Program-made: the position numbers and the translations under genes
Notes under the pieces: model-generated
What the model was told of the DNA's origin: nothing
What the model saw: the letters and a program-made list of their open reading frames with translations, nothing else
Databases searched by the model: none
Shown: positions 26,536 through 35,737 of the stretch, one piece after another
Numbering within the stretch: the stretch's first letter is position 1
Layout: each line of letters opens with the position of its first letter
DNA from: Candidatus Kapaibacterium sp.
GTDB lineage: Bacteria; Bacteroidota; Ignavibacteria; Kapaibacteriales; UBA2268
Direction: 5' to 3'
Length of the DNA: 64,000 bases
Assembly: GCA_023957315.1 (NCBI GenBank)
Contig: JAMLHE010000009.1
Coordinates: forward strand, 50,327-114,326

Positions 26536-26910
26536 TTACTCGCCTTCTATGAGAATATAAGCTATTGCATTGGCATCAGTATGCGATAGCGACACATGAA
26601 TTTTGTATTTACCGTATCGTTCGAGCATTTCGCCTTCGAGCATCATTATTGGTTTGCCGCTTGTTTCGTTTTTGATTCCCACTTCGCGGAATTTGAAACC
26701 TTTGGTGATGCCTGTCCCAATTGCTTTGCTGAATGATTCCTTTGCGGCAAATCGCGCTGCATAATGAACGTATTTTTTGTCATTAAAGCTTTCGGAGTAT
26801 TCCTGCTCTGTATCGGTATAAATTCTATCCAAGAACCGTTGTCCATAACTTTCAATCGCTTGTTTGATTCGCTCTACATCTACAATATCAGTCCCTATTC
26901 CAAATATCAT
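26536..26910 (-). CDS. acpS: Holo-[acyl-carrier-protein] synthase
   Basis: AcpS transfers 4'-phosphopantetheine from CoA to acyl carrier protein. The 124-residue length is standard. The magnesium-binding motif GIGTDIVDVERI lies at 4-15 and the second motif YAARFAAKESFSKAIGTG near 51-68. HVSLSHTDANAIAYILIE closes the protein. Its start overlaps the end of the upstream sirtuin gene by 4 bases, so the two are translated together. Confidence 0.96.
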   Translation of the reverse strand: MIFGIGTDIVDVERIKQAIESYGQRFLDRIYTDTEQEYSESFNDKKYVHYAARFAAKESFSKAIGTGITKGFKFREVGIKNETSGKPIMMLEGEMLERYGKYKIHVSLSHTDANAIAYILIEGE

Positions 26911-27653
26911 TTTGTCTCCTGATTTTTTAATTTTTCTACAATTAACGGCAACACCTGAGATGAAGTTCCCCGCAAAACAAAATCCATACTATCGCTGACT
27001 GAGGTGTGATTGGGATTGACTTCCACTATCTTTGCACCATAGTTTTGAGCAACAAATGGCAAACTTGCTGCCGGATAGACTTCTCCCGATGTGCCTACGC
27101 TGAAAAATACATCGCTTTGCATTGCTGCCAATTCACTTTGCATGAATGCCACTTCGGGCAACATCTCTCCAAACCACACTACGCAAGGTCTGATTAAGCC
27201 CCCGCAATAAGTGCATCGAGGCACAATTTTGTCGGCTAACGAAGTTTCACCCTCGAAATCACGATTGCAATTTAAGCAACGATTATCAATTATGTTGCCA
27301 TGTAATTCCAGTACATTTGTTGCTCCTGCTGTTTGGTGCAATCTGTCAACGTTTTGAGTGATTAATGTGTATTTGTCGAACAAATTTTCCATTTCGGCAA
27401 TTGCAAAATGTCCCGGATTTGGCTTTGCATCGAATACTATAGCTCTGCGGTGCTGGTACCATTCCCAAACGAGTTCGGGATTGGACATAAAGCCGTCAAT
27501 GCTTGCTAATTCGGCAGGATTAAACTTTGTCCATAAACCGTCGGGGTCTCTAAAAGTCTTAATTCCGCTTTCGGCACTCACTCCTGCGCCCGTCAACATA
27601 GCCACATTCTTAGCTTTTTTCAGTATTTCGATTAATTTTTCAGGTATATCCAT
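26907..27653 (-). CDS. NAD-dependent protein deacylase (sirtuin)
   Basis: Sir2-family enzymes remove acyl groups from lysine using NAD+. I choose ATG 27653 (MDIPEKLIEILKKAKN), giving 248 residues, because a GGAGAAG site lies just before it. Starts at 27665 and 27707 are in frame. The NAD-binding GAGVSAESGIKTFRDPDGLW lies near the N-terminus, and TQNVDRLHQTAG and the catalytic His in VLELHGNI follow. A Cys4 zinc site (CLNC and CTYC) and SVGTSGEVYPAASLPF are present. A His-Arg pair after WEWYQ could indicate desuccinylase-like class III, as the motif resembles the YxxR region, but this is tentative. It is co-translated with acpS. Confidence 0.94.
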   Translation of the reverse strand: MDIPEKLIEILKKAKNVAMLTGAGVSAESGIKTFRDPDGLWTKFNPAELASIDGFMSNPELVWEWYQHRRAIVFDAKPNPGHFAIAEMENLFDKYTLITQNVDRLHQTAGATNVLELHGNIIDNRCLNCNRDFEGETSLADKIVPRCTYCGGLIRPCVVWFGEMLPEVAFMQSELAAMQSDVFFSVGTSGEVYPAASLPFVAQNYGAKIVEVNPNHTSVSDSMDFVLRGTSSQVLPLIVEKLKNQETK

Positions 27654-27765
27654 TTTCTTCTCCATATGATTACAAATATAAACAATCCAATCAAATTTTG
27701 ATTTCATATTGATTTCAAAGTAAAAATTTCTCTTTTATTCGATTTTTTATGAAAATCTGAAAAGA

Positions 27766-27790
27766 ATTTCATAAATTTATGTTATGAAAT
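27766..27790. promoter_or_regulatory. Palindrome in a divergent promoter region
   Basis: ATTTCATAA (27766-27774) and TTATGAAAT (27782-27790) are perfect 9-base arms around a 7-base AT-rich centre. They lie between the divergent sirtuin and oxidoreductase genes. It may be an operator. A hairpin without function in this AT-rich gap is also possible. Confidence 0.35.
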
Positions 27791-27819
27791 TTACATAATA
27801 ACAAAATGTTCTTGAAAAA

Positions 27820-28839
27820 ATGAAAAATGTTGCTGTAATTGGTTGTGGGTATTGGGGAAATCACATAGTTAGGAACTTCAATTCATCGGAGAATTGGAAT
27901 TTAAAATACATTTGTGACATTGATGCCGAGCATTTGAAGAAGATTGCAAAATCTTACCCGAACGCAAAAGCTGTCACTGACGCCGGAATAATTTTCGACG
28001 ATGCATCTATTGATGCCGTAGCAATCGCAACACCGGTCAATACGCATTTTGATTTGGCAAAGCGATCACTTGAATCCGGCAAACATACTTGGGTCGAGAA
28101 ACCTCTGACCTCTGACGCTGCAAGCTCACAAACACTCGTCGAAACTGCCAAGCGGCAGAAAGTTATTCTGCATGTTGACCATACTTTTATCTATACTCCC
28201 GCTGTCCGCAAAATTAAATCTATAATCGAAAGCGGCGAACTCGGCGAAATCTACTATTTTGATTCAGTCAGAATAAATTTGGGACTTTTCCAGCACGATG
28301 TCAATGTACTTTGGGATTTGGCTCCACACGATTTGTCAATTTTGCAATATTTGTTAGACCGTAAGCCCGTTGCTGTTTCTGCACATGGCATCTCGCCCTA
28401 TAAATATAATAATAACGATATCGAATCTATCGCATATTTGAATATTCGGTTCGAAAGCGGCATGATGGCGAATTTACATGTTAATTGGCTCTCACCGGTC
28501 AAAATTCGCAAAATTATCATCGGTGGCAATCGGAAAATGCTCGTATTCGATGATATGGAACCTATCGAGAAAATCAAAATTTTCGACAGCGGAATTGAAA
28601 TGAAATCTCGCGAAGATGTTTACGAATCACTTATCCAATATCGAATTGGCGATATGATGTCGCCTGCTATTAAAAACTACGAAGCCCTTAAAGAGGAATG
28701 TAACCATTTCTATGATTGTATCGTCAAAGAGGTGGATACTGATACAGATGGAAAGTCGGGATTGTACGTGGTTGCAATACTCGAAGCCGCCGATAAATCA
28801 ATGAAATCCGGTGGTATTCCTATAGAAATTGATTTTTAG
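27820..28839 (+). CDS. Gfo/Idh/MocA family oxidoreductase
   Basis: This is a second member of the NAD(P)-dependent sugar oxidoreductase family, 339 residues, not closely similar to the one at 1072-2073. The nucleotide-binding start is VAVIGCGYWGNHIVRNF, and HTWVEKPLTSDAAS carries the EKP motif. VLWDLAPHDLSILQYLL is the substrate-domain helix with conserved Asp and His. The HNV..LAPHD pattern resembles UDP-sugar 3-dehydrogenases of the WlbA type, suggesting nucleotide-sugar modification, but that is only suggestive. The next gene begins 22 bases after its stop. Confidence 0.88.
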   Translation: MKNVAVIGCGYWGNHIVRNFNSSENWNLKYICDIDAEHLKKIAKSYPNAKAVTDAGIIFDDASIDAVAIATPVNTHFDLAKRSLESGKHTWVEKPLTSDAASSQTLVETAKRQKVILHVDHTFIYTPAVRKIKSIIESGELGEIYYFDSVRINLGLFQHDVNVLWDLAPHDLSILQYLLDRKPVAVSAHGISPYKYNNNDIESIAYLNIRFESGMMANLHVNWLSPVKIRKIIIGGNRKMLVFDDMEPIEKIKIFDSGIEMKSREDVYESLIQYRIGDMMSPAIKNYEALKEECNHFYDCIVKEVDTDTDGKSGLYVVAILEAADKSMKSGGIPIEIDF

Positions 28840-28861
28840 AATTTTAATATTGAGGTATATT

Positions 28862-29434
28862 ATGAAAAACTTATTTACAAATTCGATTTTATTTTCATTA
28901 ATTTGCATAATAATTTCTGCCCCATCGTTGATTGCACAAGACGATTGGCGAGGTCAGACAATCGAAACTAAAGACAACTTCCCTTATCTTAAAGACAAGT
29001 ATGAAATGACTCTCGACCAAACATTTGATACTGTATGGGAAGCTGCAAAGAAATCTATAGAAGAAATCAACTGTTCAATCATTACTGCTAATACCAGACA
29101 AGACGACGAAGGTTTGTACCGCGGGACAATTCAAAGCGACTTTTGTATTTTTGCAGTCGGCGACACAACTCTCCAAAATATGAGATATTATTCTGTCGAT
29201 TTGCCGTTTATTCGCGGTGGAGTATGGGTTAATGGGCGGATGCAATATAAAATCATAGTTCGAGAAACTCCGGATGACAAGGTTTATGTACTTTTAAACG
29301 GAGAAATTAGCGGTATGGAATCCCATGTCACAAGTAAAGTTCATTTCTGGAAATCTAATGGATTTAAAGAATCTATGATGATGGAAAGAATCAAAATGCA
29401 CCTTGGTTTGCCATATGAACTCAAAGAACAATAA
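28862..29434 (+). CDS. Secreted protein of unknown function
   Basis: From ATG 28862, after GAGG, the protein has 190 residues. It begins with a signal peptide MKNLFTNSILFSLICIIISA ending before QDDW. The mature part has a helix (LDQTFDTVWEAAKKSIEEI) and a series of strands, as in small periplasmic proteins of the DUF3568 type or similar BamC-like folds. I cannot name a family firmly. It follows the oxidoreductase closely and is probably co-transcribed. Confidence 0.7.
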   Translation: MKNLFTNSILFSLICIIISAPSLIAQDDWRGQTIETKDNFPYLKDKYEMTLDQTFDTVWEAAKKSIEEINCSIITANTRQDDEGLYRGTIQSDFCIFAVGDTTLQNMRYYSVDLPFIRGGVWVNGRMQYKIIVRETPDDKVYVLLNGEISGMESHVTSKVHFWKSNGFKESMMMERIKMHLGLPYELKEQ

Positions 29435-29526
29435 TAGTTGACATTTTCGTATTTTGCGAAATCGTGCCCGAAAAATGAAGTGCACGATAATTGATTGATT
29501 TCTAACATAATCAAAAGGGGCTGATT

Positions 29527-30651
29527 ATGGTAATAGCCGGAATAATGAGCGGAACATCATTGGACGGTGTTGATGTTGCGATATGTGATTTTAATGCCAA
29601 ATCTGATTCGATGGAATTTAAGCTTTTGGCTGCAAATACTTTTCCGTTCAGCAATTCTACGCGACAATTTATCGAGCAAGTTATAAATAAGGAAATCAGT
29701 GTATCGCTAATTTCCAATTTATCGTCATTATTGTCCGAATTATACGCTCAATCAGTGATTGAATTATGCTTAAAGTCCGACATAGCTTTAAAAAATATTG
29801 ATGCAATTGCCGTACATGGGCAAACAGTTTGGCATCAGCCTGTGGCTATCGCTATGGGCGAACACAGCATCCGTTCGACACTACAGTTGATTGATGCGCC
29901 CCTGCTATCGCACCGGACAGGACTCAAAGTTATATTCGATTTTCGTTCGGCAGACATTGCCTTAGGCGGTCAAGGTGCACCCTTAGTACCAATTTTCGAC
30001 AAAGACTATTTCCGAAACCTTGAAAAAGACGTAATAAGCCTGAACATAGGGGGAATTGCTAATATCACATATCTGCCGATGAAGCCTAAGCAAAAAATCA
30101 AAGCCTTCGATACAGGACCAGGGAACATGTTGATAGATTTGGCAATGAAATATTATTTCACCAAAAATTTTGACGACAAAGGACAAGTAGCCGAATCAGG
30201 TACTTTGAAACATGATTTGTTGGTGGAATTGCTTTCGAATAATTTCATTTTCAAAATACCACCCAAATCAACCGGCAGCGAGAGCTTCGGGCAACACTTT
30301 TTAGCAAAAATCGTTGCCCAACATTTCTTGGCTGAAGATGTTGTTGCCACATTAACACATTTCACAGTCGAATCAATTGCCCACAATATTGAAACATTTT
30401 GCACACAAAGCGGCAAGATAATAGTTTCCGGTGGAGGTGCCGCAAACAAATTCATGATGCGATTATTGCAAAAGCGTTTACCCAATTTCGAAATATCAAT
30501 AAGTGATGACTGGGGAATTCATTCGGACTACAAGGAAGCTATCGCCTTTGCCTATCTCGGACTATTAAATTTAAAGCGTTTGCCCGGAAACTTGCCCCTT
30601 GTAACAGGAGCCTCCCGCCGAACTATACTCGGCAGCCGCTATGAAATGTAG
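29527..30651 (+). CDS. anmK: Anhydro-N-acetylmuramic acid kinase
   Basis: AnmK cleaves and phosphorylates 1,6-anhydro-MurNAc, giving MurNAc-6-phosphate for recycling of the cell wall. The 374 residues are the family length. The ATPase core begins IAGIMSGTSLDGVDVAICDF. AVHGQTVWHQP, the catalytic-region FDFRSADIALGGQGAPLVP, SLNIGGIANITYL and FDTGPGNMLIDLAMKYY follow. The C-terminus has IIVSGGGAANKFMM. murQ, the next enzyme of the pathway, is at 41823-42770. A ribosome site AGGGGC precedes the ATG. Confidence 0.96.
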   Translation: MVIAGIMSGTSLDGVDVAICDFNAKSDSMEFKLLAANTFPFSNSTRQFIEQVINKEISVSLISNLSSLLSELYAQSVIELCLKSDIALKNIDAIAVHGQTVWHQPVAIAMGEHSIRSTLQLIDAPLLSHRTGLKVIFDFRSADIALGGQGAPLVPIFDKDYFRNLEKDVISLNIGGIANITYLPMKPKQKIKAFDTGPGNMLIDLAMKYYFTKNFDDKGQVAESGTLKHDLLVELLSNNFIFKIPPKSTGSESFGQHFLAKIVAQHFLAEDVVATLTHFTVESIAHNIETFCTQSGKIIVSGGGAANKFMMRLLQKRLPNFEISISDDWGIHSDYKEAIAFAYLGLLNLKRLPGNLPLVTGASRRTILGSRYEM

Positions 30652-30734
30652 GGCGACGAGTGGTGACGCCATAGAACTATTATTATATCTACAATTATGG
30701 TTGGAGGCGGCTCAGGGAGAACATGTTAGTTTGT

Positions 30735-30766
30735 TTTGAATTATGGGGAATGAATCACTAATTTTG
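30735..30766 (+). promoter_or_regulatory. Bacteroidetes-type promoter of the mcrBC operon
   Basis: TTTG at 30735-30738 and TAATTTTG at 30759-30766 are 20 bases apart. They fit the -33 TTTG and -7 TAnnTTTG elements. The predicted leader before the McrB start at 30815 is about 43 bases. Confidence 0.5.
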
Positions 30767-30814
30767 TTTAAAATAATGTGAAGAAGACGAAAAAACAATT
30801 AGAGAAAAATTTAT

Positions 30815-33409
30815 ATGAATAAACAATTTCAATACATAACAGACTTAGCAAAGCAGTATAGCAGTTATGCCGAAAATCAAGATGATTTATACGATGCACT
30901 TAATAATCTACCTAAAAATGTAGTCGATGAAATTTACAATGAGTATGGCAACCCAAAAAAGGATTTTAAGCCAGTCAACTTACTAAGAGCAGAAATAGCC
31001 AGAAGACTTTTACAATCGCAGAAGGTAAGCGGATCACTTGTCAATGAAATTAAGGATAGAATCAGAACAAAGGATGTTGATTATTTTGATTCATATTCTG
31101 AAAAACTCAAAAATGGATTAACAAACTATAAAGCCCTTACTGGGAACAGTGACTACTTTACTGCTTGGAATAATTATTGGCGAATACTTTATGTATTCTT
31201 TTTCAGAGACACGGTTAAAGACACAGTTTCTTATTTTCTTCAAATTATTGGCGATGATTTAAAAGAAAAACTAAAACTATATGACTATAATCTTCACACT
31301 GTCAACTTTAATGGTACAGCTAACTTTGGTTCTACATATTGTTGGTTAGCTTTATATCCTAAATATAAAACCTCTCATCAAGACAGCTATCAGTTTTTTG
31401 TTCAATTTGATAAAGATTCTGTTGCCGGTCAATATGCGGGGTCATCTGTGACTAAACCTGAGCCCAACAAGCTAAAGCCTGTAAATACATTTGAAGATAT
31501 AATCAAAGTATTTGAAGAAATGGGCGACAAAATCATTCACTTGAATCTTTTGAACAATGAAAGTATAAAGAACATAAGCAATGTTGACAAATCAAATCGC
31601 AATTACTTCAAATTTTCGCCAGGCAGACAAGCTTCGGAATGGGATAAATTTTATAATGAAGGAGTTGTTGCAATTCGATTTGAAAGTTTAAATGTCGGTG
31701 ATATTTCTATGTGTAATTCAAATGCAGATGTAAACTTAAAAGCCGGATTGGCAGCAGATAATAAATCAAATCAGACTTGGAACGCTTGGCTTCTAAAATC
31801 AGCAAATATCGGTGATGTTATATTTGCTAGTAAGGGCGTTAATACTTGTATAGGAATAGGAGTCATTCAAAGTGATTACTATTATGAAGAGAATGCCGGT
31901 GGGTATAATCACCGTAGAAAAATCAAATGGATTACTGACAAAGTTTATAAATATACCTCTAAAACTCATAAAGGAAGTAAAGGTGGAACTTACATCACTC
32001 TTTTCAGACCCGATACATTTAGTCCTACTTCTGTTTATGAATTTATTTTAAATGAATATGTTAGATTGTATCCGGAACTTGCAGAAGTATTTGCTGAAAA
32101 TGATTTGATGTTTGATACTAATGGTTCTGAAAAATCTGAATCTGAAAACCACAAACAAGGTCCAAAATTCTTACGATTTTTCAACCCACTTTTAAAAGTT
32201 TTAAACAAGGTTGGTGAAGGAAAACCTTCTGAGATAACTAAACTAGTAATTGATGAATTCAATTTTACAAGAGAGGAATTAGAACAAAAATCAAAAACTG
32301 GTGTGCCTCTTATTTACAATCAAGTTGCATGGGCAAGAAATTATTTGAAAGATGGAGACTTGATTTCTAATGATAAACGTGGAATATGGTCTTTGACAGA
32401 GTATGGAAAAAACAAAACACTCACTGACAAAGAAGCTTATGAATTATTCAAGTTTGTTCAGGCGAGCTTCAGAAAGCAAGACGATGAATTTGTTGCAGAC
32501 AAAGATATTCAAGAAGAAATTGCTATTGACGTTGAGAAATACAGCTTTTCGGAAGACTCCGACAAGCCTTTTATTAGCGAACAAGACTTTTTACAGACAG
32601 TATCTTTGCTCAAGAAAAAGAAGAACATAATTCTGCAAGGACCTCCGGGAGTTGGCAAGACATTTATCGCTCGAAAATTGGCATATGAAATGATGCATGA
32701 GATAAATGATGCAAACATTGAAATGGTTCAATTCCACCAATCATACAGCTATGAAGACTTTATTCAAGGCTTAAGACCAACCCAAAATGGTGGCTTTGAT
32801 TTAAAAGATGGAATTTTCTATTTGTTCTGTCAAAGAGCGTTAGCTCATCCTGACAGACCTTTCTTTTTCATTATTGACGAAATAAATAGAGGGAACTTGA
32901 GTAAAATATTCGGCGAATTGATGATGCTGATTGAAGCCGACAAAAGAGAAGAGAAGTTTGCCTTGAAGCTAACTTATGCCGAAGATGAAGAAGACCGTTT
33001 TTATGTTCCCCAAAATATATATATCATTGGGACTATGAATACTGCTGACCGCTCTTTGGCAATTGTTGATTACGCATTAAGAAGAAGATTTGCTTTTGTC
33101 ACTCTTCAACCGGATTATAGTGGTAATTTCCGTACCTTCCTTTTAGAGAAAAAATTATCGGATGATATGGTTAATCATATTTGCTTATCTATAACTGAAG
33201 TCAATAGCAAAATCAAGAAAGATATAAATCTTGGTGAAGGATTTCAAATTGGTCATAGCTATTTTTGTAAATTTAACCTTGATGAAGATGAGAATCAATG
33301 GTGGGAGGAGATTTTGAATTTTGAATTAAAACCTCTTTTAGAAGAAATCTGGTTTGATGAAGCTGCAACAGTACAAACACAGCTCGACGTATTAAAGAGG
33401 AAGATTTAA
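30815..33409 (+). CDS. McrB-type AAA+ restriction GTPase with reader and winged-helix domains
   Basis: McrB motors recognise modified DNA and drive the McrC nuclease. The 864 residues divide as follows. An N-terminal region (about 1-260) resembles nothing I can name. An EVE/PUA-like segment lies at about 268-420, with NAWLLKSANIGDVIFASKG and IGVIQSDYYYE. An Mrr-N-like winged helix lies at about 448-550 (FLRFFNPLLKVLNKVGEGKP, YLKDGDLISNDKRGIWSLTE). The McrB AAA domain fills 590-864. Walker A is LQGPPGVGKTFIARKL (about 606), Walker B is FFFIIDEINRGNLSKIFGEL (about 687), and the sensor is GTMNTADRSLAIVDYALRRRF. The EVE-like part probably reads the modified base. Its operon mate is the nuclease 10 bases on. 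Confidence 0.9.
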   Translation: MNKQFQYITDLAKQYSSYAENQDDLYDALNNLPKNVVDEIYNEYGNPKKDFKPVNLLRAEIARRLLQSQKVSGSLVNEIKDRIRTKDVDYFDSYSEKLKNGLTNYKALTGNSDYFTAWNNYWRILYVFFFRDTVKDTVSYFLQIIGDDLKEKLKLYDYNLHTVNFNGTANFGSTYCWLALYPKYKTSHQDSYQFFVQFDKDSVAGQYAGSSVTKPEPNKLKPVNTFEDIIKVFEEMGDKIIHLNLLNNESIKNISNVDKSNRNYFKFSPGRQASEWDKFYNEGVVAIRFESLNVGDISMCNSNADVNLKAGLAADNKSNQTWNAWLLKSANIGDVIFASKGVNTCIGIGVIQSDYYYEENAGGYNHRRKIKWITDKVYKYTSKTHKGSKGGTYITLFRPDTFSPTSVYEFILNEYVRLYPELAEVFAENDLMFDTNGSEKSESENHKQGPKFLRFFNPLLKVLNKVGEGKPSEITKLVIDEFNFTREELEQKSKTGVPLIYNQVAWARNYLKDGDLISNDKRGIWSLTEYGKNKTLTDKEAYELFKFVQASFRKQDDEFVADKDIQEEIAIDVEKYSFSEDSDKPFISEQDFLQTVSLLKKKKNIILQGPPGVGKTFIARKLAYEMMHEINDANIEMVQFHQSYSYEDFIQGLRPTQNGGFDLKDGIFYLFCQRALAHPDRPFFFIIDEINRGNLSKIFGELMMLIEADKREEKFALKLTYAEDEEDRFYVPQNIYIIGTMNTADRSLAIVDYALRRRFAFVTLQPDYSGNFRTFLLEKKLSDDMVNHICLSITEVNSKIKKDINLGEGFQIGHSYFCKFNLDEDENQWWEEILNFELKPLLEEIWFDEAATVQTQLDVLKRKI

Positions 33410-33437
33410 CCGCAACAACGTGAAAATATTCAATAAT

Positions 33438-34511
33438 ATGCAAGCACCAATTGAAATACCTATTCAAAATATTTATTACTTACTCTGCTATTCTTGGAAC
33501 AAGTTAGACGAGAAGGAAAGAGTAAATGTATCAATTGATGGCAACACAGAATTGCTTGACCTTTTTGCTAAGGTCTTAATCAATGCTACTAAAATGCTTC
33601 TTAAAAGAGGCATTGATAAAAATTATATTGACCATACTGTCGAATTAGCGGGTATCAAAGGTAAAATTCAAATTAGTCGGACACTCAAAAGCAATCTCCT
33701 TTTTAAACAGCGAACCATATGTACTTTTGACGACTTCTCAATCAACATAATTTCAAACCGGATTCTTGTCTCAACGATTTATAGACTAGCTAGAACCAAA
33801 GGTCTTGATAATAAACTAAAAAGAGAACTAGTTTCTTTGCAAAGAATGTTAGCAGGAATTGAGCTAATTGAAATCACACTGCCTTTGTTCAAGCAAGTAA
33901 AACTTAACAGGAACAACCGTTTCTACGGTTTTGTAATGAATGTTTGTCAAATAGTTTACGAAAACACATTCCCTTCTGAAGAACAAGGTCATTTCAAATT
34001 TTCAGACTTCACAAGAGATGAAAATAAAATGAATCAACTTTTTGAATCGTTTATTAGAAACTTTTACAAAATTGAACAACGGAAATATAAAACAGTAAAA
34101 AAGGAAACTATCAAGTGGCAATTTGATAACACAGACAATGAAAATAACAAATATTTGCCACAAATGGAAACTGACATAACTTTAGAAAATGACCAAGAAA
34201 AAATCATCATTGATGCCAAGTTTTACCGCGAAACAATGTCAATTCGATATGGTAAGGAAATTATAAAATCAGCCAATCTTTACCAATTATTCGCATATCT
34301 TCTGAACCAACAAAACGAGGAATCGAAAACTCTTAACGCAACAGGTATTTTGCTTTACCCAAAAATCACAAATGATTATAATTTAAACTTTCAATACTTG
34401 GGGCATAAAATATTGATTAGGACCGTTAACTTACATTCGGATTGGAGAGATATTTCATCACGTTTAAAAGAAATAATTGAACTGGAAAAAGATTCAGAGC
34501 CTCAACATTAA
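33438..34511 (+). CDS. McrC-type nuclease subunit
   Basis: McrC activates McrB and cuts DNA through a PD-(D/E)XK domain. With ATG 33438 the protein has 357 residues, and a GTG at 33420 would add six. The N-terminal part shows IPIQNIYYLLCYSW, the characteristic start of McrC. The nuclease core is in the last third: MNQLFESFIRNFYK, then QMETDITLENDQEKIIIDAKFY with the Asp and D-x-K acidic/basic set, then YQLFAYLLNQ. All catalytic positions appear intact, so the system looks functional. It ends the island, convergent with gcvT. Confidence 0.9.
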   Translation: MQAPIEIPIQNIYYLLCYSWNKLDEKERVNVSIDGNTELLDLFAKVLINATKMLLKRGIDKNYIDHTVELAGIKGKIQISRTLKSNLLFKQRTICTFDDFSINIISNRILVSTIYRLARTKGLDNKLKRELVSLQRMLAGIELIEITLPLFKQVKLNRNNRFYGFVMNVCQIVYENTFPSEEQGHFKFSDFTRDENKMNQLFESFIRNFYKIEQRKYKTVKKETIKWQFDNTDNENNKYLPQMETDITLENDQEKIIIDAKFYRETMSIRYGKEIIKSANLYQLFAYLLNQQNEESKTLNATGILLYPKITNDYNLNFQYLGHKILIRTVNLHSDWRDISSRLKEIIELEKDSEPQH

Positions 34512-34572
34512 ACATTCATCCCCCCCTTACCTCACTAATTGGCAGGAGTATTTTTATGTATAGTCCTAACTC

Positions 34573-35670
34573 CTACAAAAAGGGCATTTTAATGACTTCT
34601 GCCGGGAATCTTTTGCCGCGAGCAGCAATTTCTATGCTTGAGCCTGCTTCGCGGAATTCGGGAGATACATAACCCATCCCGATTGGCTTATTGAGAGTAG
34701 GAGAGAGATTTCCACTTGTAACGTGCCCGATTTGCGTGTCGCCGGAAAATATTTCGTAACCGTGACGTGGTATGAATTTATCGGCAGCTACCACAAATCC
34801 GACCAAATGACGGCTTGGCTTGTTCTCTTTTACTTTCAAAATCACTTCTTTTCCGTTGAAATCACCTTTGTTAATCTTGGTAATCCAACCCAAACCTGCT
34901 TCGATTGTGTTTGTAGTATTGTCAATATCATTACCATAGAGGCAGTAGCCTTTTTCGAGTCTCAGCGTGTCTCTGCAACCCAATCCGACAGCTTCTATGC
35001 CGTATTCTTTTCCGGCATCCATAAGTGCATCCCAAACCTTTTTGGCAGTGTTCTCATCGCCACCGAAATAAAGCTCGAATCCGAGTTCGCCCGTATAACC
35101 TGTGCGGGAAATAATCATATCAACTCCGGCGACTTTGCCCATTTGATAACTGTAGAACTTTTGGTTTTCTTCGCTTATATCCGAATCAGTCAATTTTGAC
35201 AAAGTATCTCGCGAAAATGGTCCTTGGAGTGCTAAAAGACTGATATCGTCAGATGAATTTTTCAATGTTATATCGAAACCGCTTTTGTTGTCCACGCACC
35301 ATTGCCAATCTTTGTCAATATTTGCACCATTGACAACGAGCATATACTCGTCGTCGGCAATTTTGTAAACGAGCAAATCATCAACGATTCCGCCGTCTTG
35401 GTAGCACATCGCCGAATATTGGACAGCGCCGATAGTAAGTTTGGAAGCGTCATTTGTAGTGATTTTCTGAACGTAGTCTAATGCTTGTGGTCCTTTTACT
35501 TCAAATTCGCCCATATGCGAAACATCAAATATGCCGACTTTTTCGCGGATAATATTATGTTCGTGAATGATACCGCCCGGGTATTGAATAGGCATTGTAA
35601 AGCCCGCGAATTCTACCATCTTGGCATTGAGCGACTTGTGAATTTCTGTAAATTTTGTAGTCTTAATCAT
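34573..35670 (-). CDS. gcvT: Glycine cleavage system aminomethyltransferase (T protein)
   Basis: GcvT releases ammonia from the aminomethyl group held on the H protein and passes the one-carbon unit to tetrahydrofolate. From ATG 35670 (MIKTTKFTEIHKSLNAKMVEF) it has 365 residues, the normal length. An open frame to 35751 adds unrelated residues. Motifs are EHNIIREKVGIFDVSHMGEFEV, MISRTGYTGELGFELYF, GCRDTLRLEKGYCLYGNDI and the C-terminal barrel DTQIGHVTSGNLSPTL. No gcvH or gcvP is in the window. It stands alone between a McrBC island and a ComEA-like gene. Confidence 0.96.
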   Translation of the reverse strand: MIKTTKFTEIHKSLNAKMVEFAGFTMPIQYPGGIIHEHNIIREKVGIFDVSHMGEFEVKGPQALDYVQKITTNDASKLTIGAVQYSAMCYQDGGIVDDLLVYKIADDEYMLVVNGANIDKDWQWCVDNKSGFDITLKNSSDDISLLALQGPFSRDTLSKLTDSDISEENQKFYSYQMGKVAGVDMIISRTGYTGELGFELYFGGDENTAKKVWDALMDAGKEYGIEAVGLGCRDTLRLEKGYCLYGNDIDNTTNTIEAGLGWITKINKGDFNGKEVILKVKENKPSRHLVGFVVAADKFIPRHGYEIFSGDTQIGHVTSGNLSPTLNKPIGMGYVSPEFREAGSSIEIAARGKRFPAEVIKMPFL

Positions 35671-35737
35671 TGTTTTATTACCTCGAATTAATTTTCTTTC
35701 AATTTGTACAATTTCAAAACATAAAATTAAGGAATTT

